DNA of 24,930 nucleotides, taken from positions 1 to 24,930 of the forward strand of contig UQPY01000033.1 in NCBI GenBank assembly GCA_900542965.1. Direction: 5' to 3'. The position numbers and the translations under genes were made by a program. This stretch comes from an uncultured Collinsella sp. GTDB lineage: Bacteria; Actinomycetota; Coriobacteriia; Coriobacteriales; Coriobacteriaceae. Under the pieces are notes generated by a model. The model was not told where the DNA came from. It worked only from the letters and a program-made list of their open reading frames with translations, and made no database searches. Numbering within the stretch: the first letter of the stretch is position 1; each line of letters opens with the position of its first letter. Shown piece after piece: positions 23,665 through 24,930 of this stretch.

Positions 23665-24881
23665 GTGACGGAAACGTTTGATATCGCGATTGTGGGCGCG
23701 GGCATCACCGGGTGCGCCATCGCGCGACAACTCGCGCGCTATGACCTGTCTATTTGCGTGGTCGAGGCGGCCAACGACATCGCCCTGGGCGCGTCGAAGG
23801 CCAACGGCGGCCTGGTGCACGCCGGCTACGATCCGGCTCCGGGCACGGTAAAGGCGCAGGTCAACGCTCGTGGTTGCGAGCTGTATGGCACCTGGGCCCA
23901 GGAGCTGGGTTTTTTGTTTTGCCGAACCGGCTCGATGGTGCTGGGCTTTAGCGACGAGGACCGTGCGCACCTGGAGAAGCTACGCCAGAATGGCCTGGCC
24001 AACGGCGTGCCCGAGCTGGCGATCATTGGCCCCGACCGTATCCACGAGCTGGAACCGCGTGCCAGCGCCGACGCAACATGCGCGCTGTGGTGCCCTTCGA
24101 CCGGTTACGTCGACCCGTTTGAAGTGGCCATCGCGGCGCTGGAGAACGCCGTGGCCAACGGCGTGACGTTTATGCGCTCCGCGCCGGTGGAAGCCATTGA
24201 AGTTGCTGGCGGCGAGGCTACCGACGGTGCTGCGCGCTTTACGCTGGTGACGCCTGCCGGCGATGTGCGCTGCCGCTATCTGATCAACGCCGCGGGCAAC
24301 GGTGCCGCGGACATCTCGCATATGGCCGGCGCCGAAGAGTTTCAGATGGTCTGGCGCCAGGGAAACATCGTGGTGCTGGACAAGGAGCCGCGCGCGCTCA
24401 TGCCGCTCTACCCAGTGCCCACGCCGGTGTCCAAGGGCGTTATCGTCACGGGCACCGTGCACGGCAACACCGTGATCACCGCAACCGCTGCCGTGCGCGA
24501 GCCGGGCGACACACAGACTTATGTGAGCGATGTGAACGCGCTGCTGACGGGAGCGCGCAAGCTGGTTCCCGATCTGGACACGCGTCGCGTGGTGCGCGCG
24601 TTTGCCGGCGGGCGTCCGGTCATTAAGGGGACGAACGACTTCTTTATTGGGCAGTCGGCCGTGGTGCCAGGCCTGTTCCAGGCGGCGGGCATTCAATCGC
24701 CAGGCGTAGCAAGCGCGCCGGCCATTGCCGAGCGCATGGAGCACGTGATGCGCGAGGCGGGCGTTGCTTTGCGCGAGCGGGCCGATTGGGATCCGATTCG
24801 CCGCGCGCCGGACGACTTCGACCGTGCGCCGCTTGCACGCAAGGAAGAGCTCATTGAGTCCGACCCTGCATGGGGGCAGAT
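23665..24881 (+). CDS. GlpA-like NAD(P)/FAD-dependent oxidoreductase, 3' end missing
   Basis: 405 codons of a DAO-fold flavoprotein related to the anaerobic glycerol-3-phosphate dehydrogenase A subunit and to L-2-hydroxyglutarate-oxidase-like proteins. The FAD loop is IAIVGAGITGCAIARQLAR, followed by GASKANGGLVHAGYDPAPGT, typical of this family. A central VDPFEVAIAALENAVANG segment and the C-terminal VRAFAGGRPVIKGTNDFFIG, GLFQAAGIQSPGVASAPAI close the FAD domain. Relatives continue with a [2Fe-2S] BFD-like cysteine domain; here it is cut off just before it would begin. The true sequence stops at about 24881; residues CLLYTSPSPRDA in the open frame come from adapter. GTG at 23665 has GGGAGG 4 bases before it. 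Substrate not identified. Confidence 0.85.
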
Positions 24882-24930
24882 CTGTCTCTTATACACATCT
24901 CCGAGCCCACGAGACGCGTAGTAATCTCGT
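24882..24930 (+). other. Illumina Nextera adapter sequence (artefact)
   Basis: 24882-24900 is the 19-base Tn5 mosaic end (CTGTCTCTTATACACATCT). 24901-24915 is the Nextera read-2 adapter (CCGAGCCCACGAGAC), 24916-24923 (GCGTAGTA) fits an 8-base i7 index, and 24924-24930 (ATCTCGT) begins the P7 sequence. This is library DNA left at a contig end, not genome. Confidence 0.98.

Overview
The window looks like a contig end from a gut actinobacterium of the class Coriobacteriia, most likely Collinsella or a close relative. This rests on high-GC coding sequence, a threonyl-tRNA synthetase without an N-terminal TGS domain, an LPKTA-type surface protein, a secreted transglutaminase of a type I associate with Collinsella, and a LoaP-type antiterminator heading a polysaccharide operon. 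Genus assignment is inference from the sequence; no search was run. The last 49 bases (24882-24930) are not genomic: they match an Illumina Nextera transposase adapter, an 8-base index and the start of the P7 sequence.

Region by region. (a) 1-2870: a broken GmrSD-type (DUF262/DUF1524) restriction gene on the minus strand. An IS30-family element (about 768-2401) lies between its N- and C-terminal pieces, and the middle of the protein is missing. (b) 2870-3446: no convincing gene. (c) 3447-5153: a secreted transglutaminase-like gene with an in-frame TAG and a degraded C-terminus. (d) 5131-5944: an extended -10 promoter, a short structured RNA with a terminator-like hairpin, and an Abi_2/AbiF-like HEPN protein, together a candidate RNA-antitoxin defence module. 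(e) 5945-6223: ordered, interleaved inverted repeats, then a bidirectional terminator. (f) 6224-7345: an LPKTA-anchored surface protein on the minus strand.

(g) 20338 down to 7709: a capsule or exopolysaccharide operon, all on the minus strand. The order is LoaP-type antiterminator, initiating sugar-phosphate transferase, GT2, UDP-glucose 6-dehydrogenase, GT4, glucuronyl C5-epimerase-like protein, GT4, EpsG-like polymerase, TupA-like ATP-grasp protein, Wzx-type flippase, UDP-glucuronate 4-epimerase-like enzyme and a left-handed beta-helix acetyltransferase. The gene set predicts a uronic-acid polymer (GlcA, GalA and possibly IdoA), acetylated and exported by the Wzx/Wzy route. The operon promoter lies inside a 122-bp segment bounded by perfect 15-bp inverted repeats, which has the form of an invertible promoter switch. 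Two G9 tracts and a G7 tract at gene starts suggest further phase variation.

(h) 20355-22876: two terminators, thrS with a leader hairpin, and a small membrane zinc-ribbon protein. (i) 22978-23474: an extremely regular array of 13 half-sites of about 15 bp in strictly alternating orientation, one every 40 bp (80-81 bp full period). It lies between divergent genes; I cannot assign it to a known class and regard it as the most novel item here. (j) 23665 to the contig end: a GlpA-like FAD-dependent oxidoreductase cut off by the adapter.
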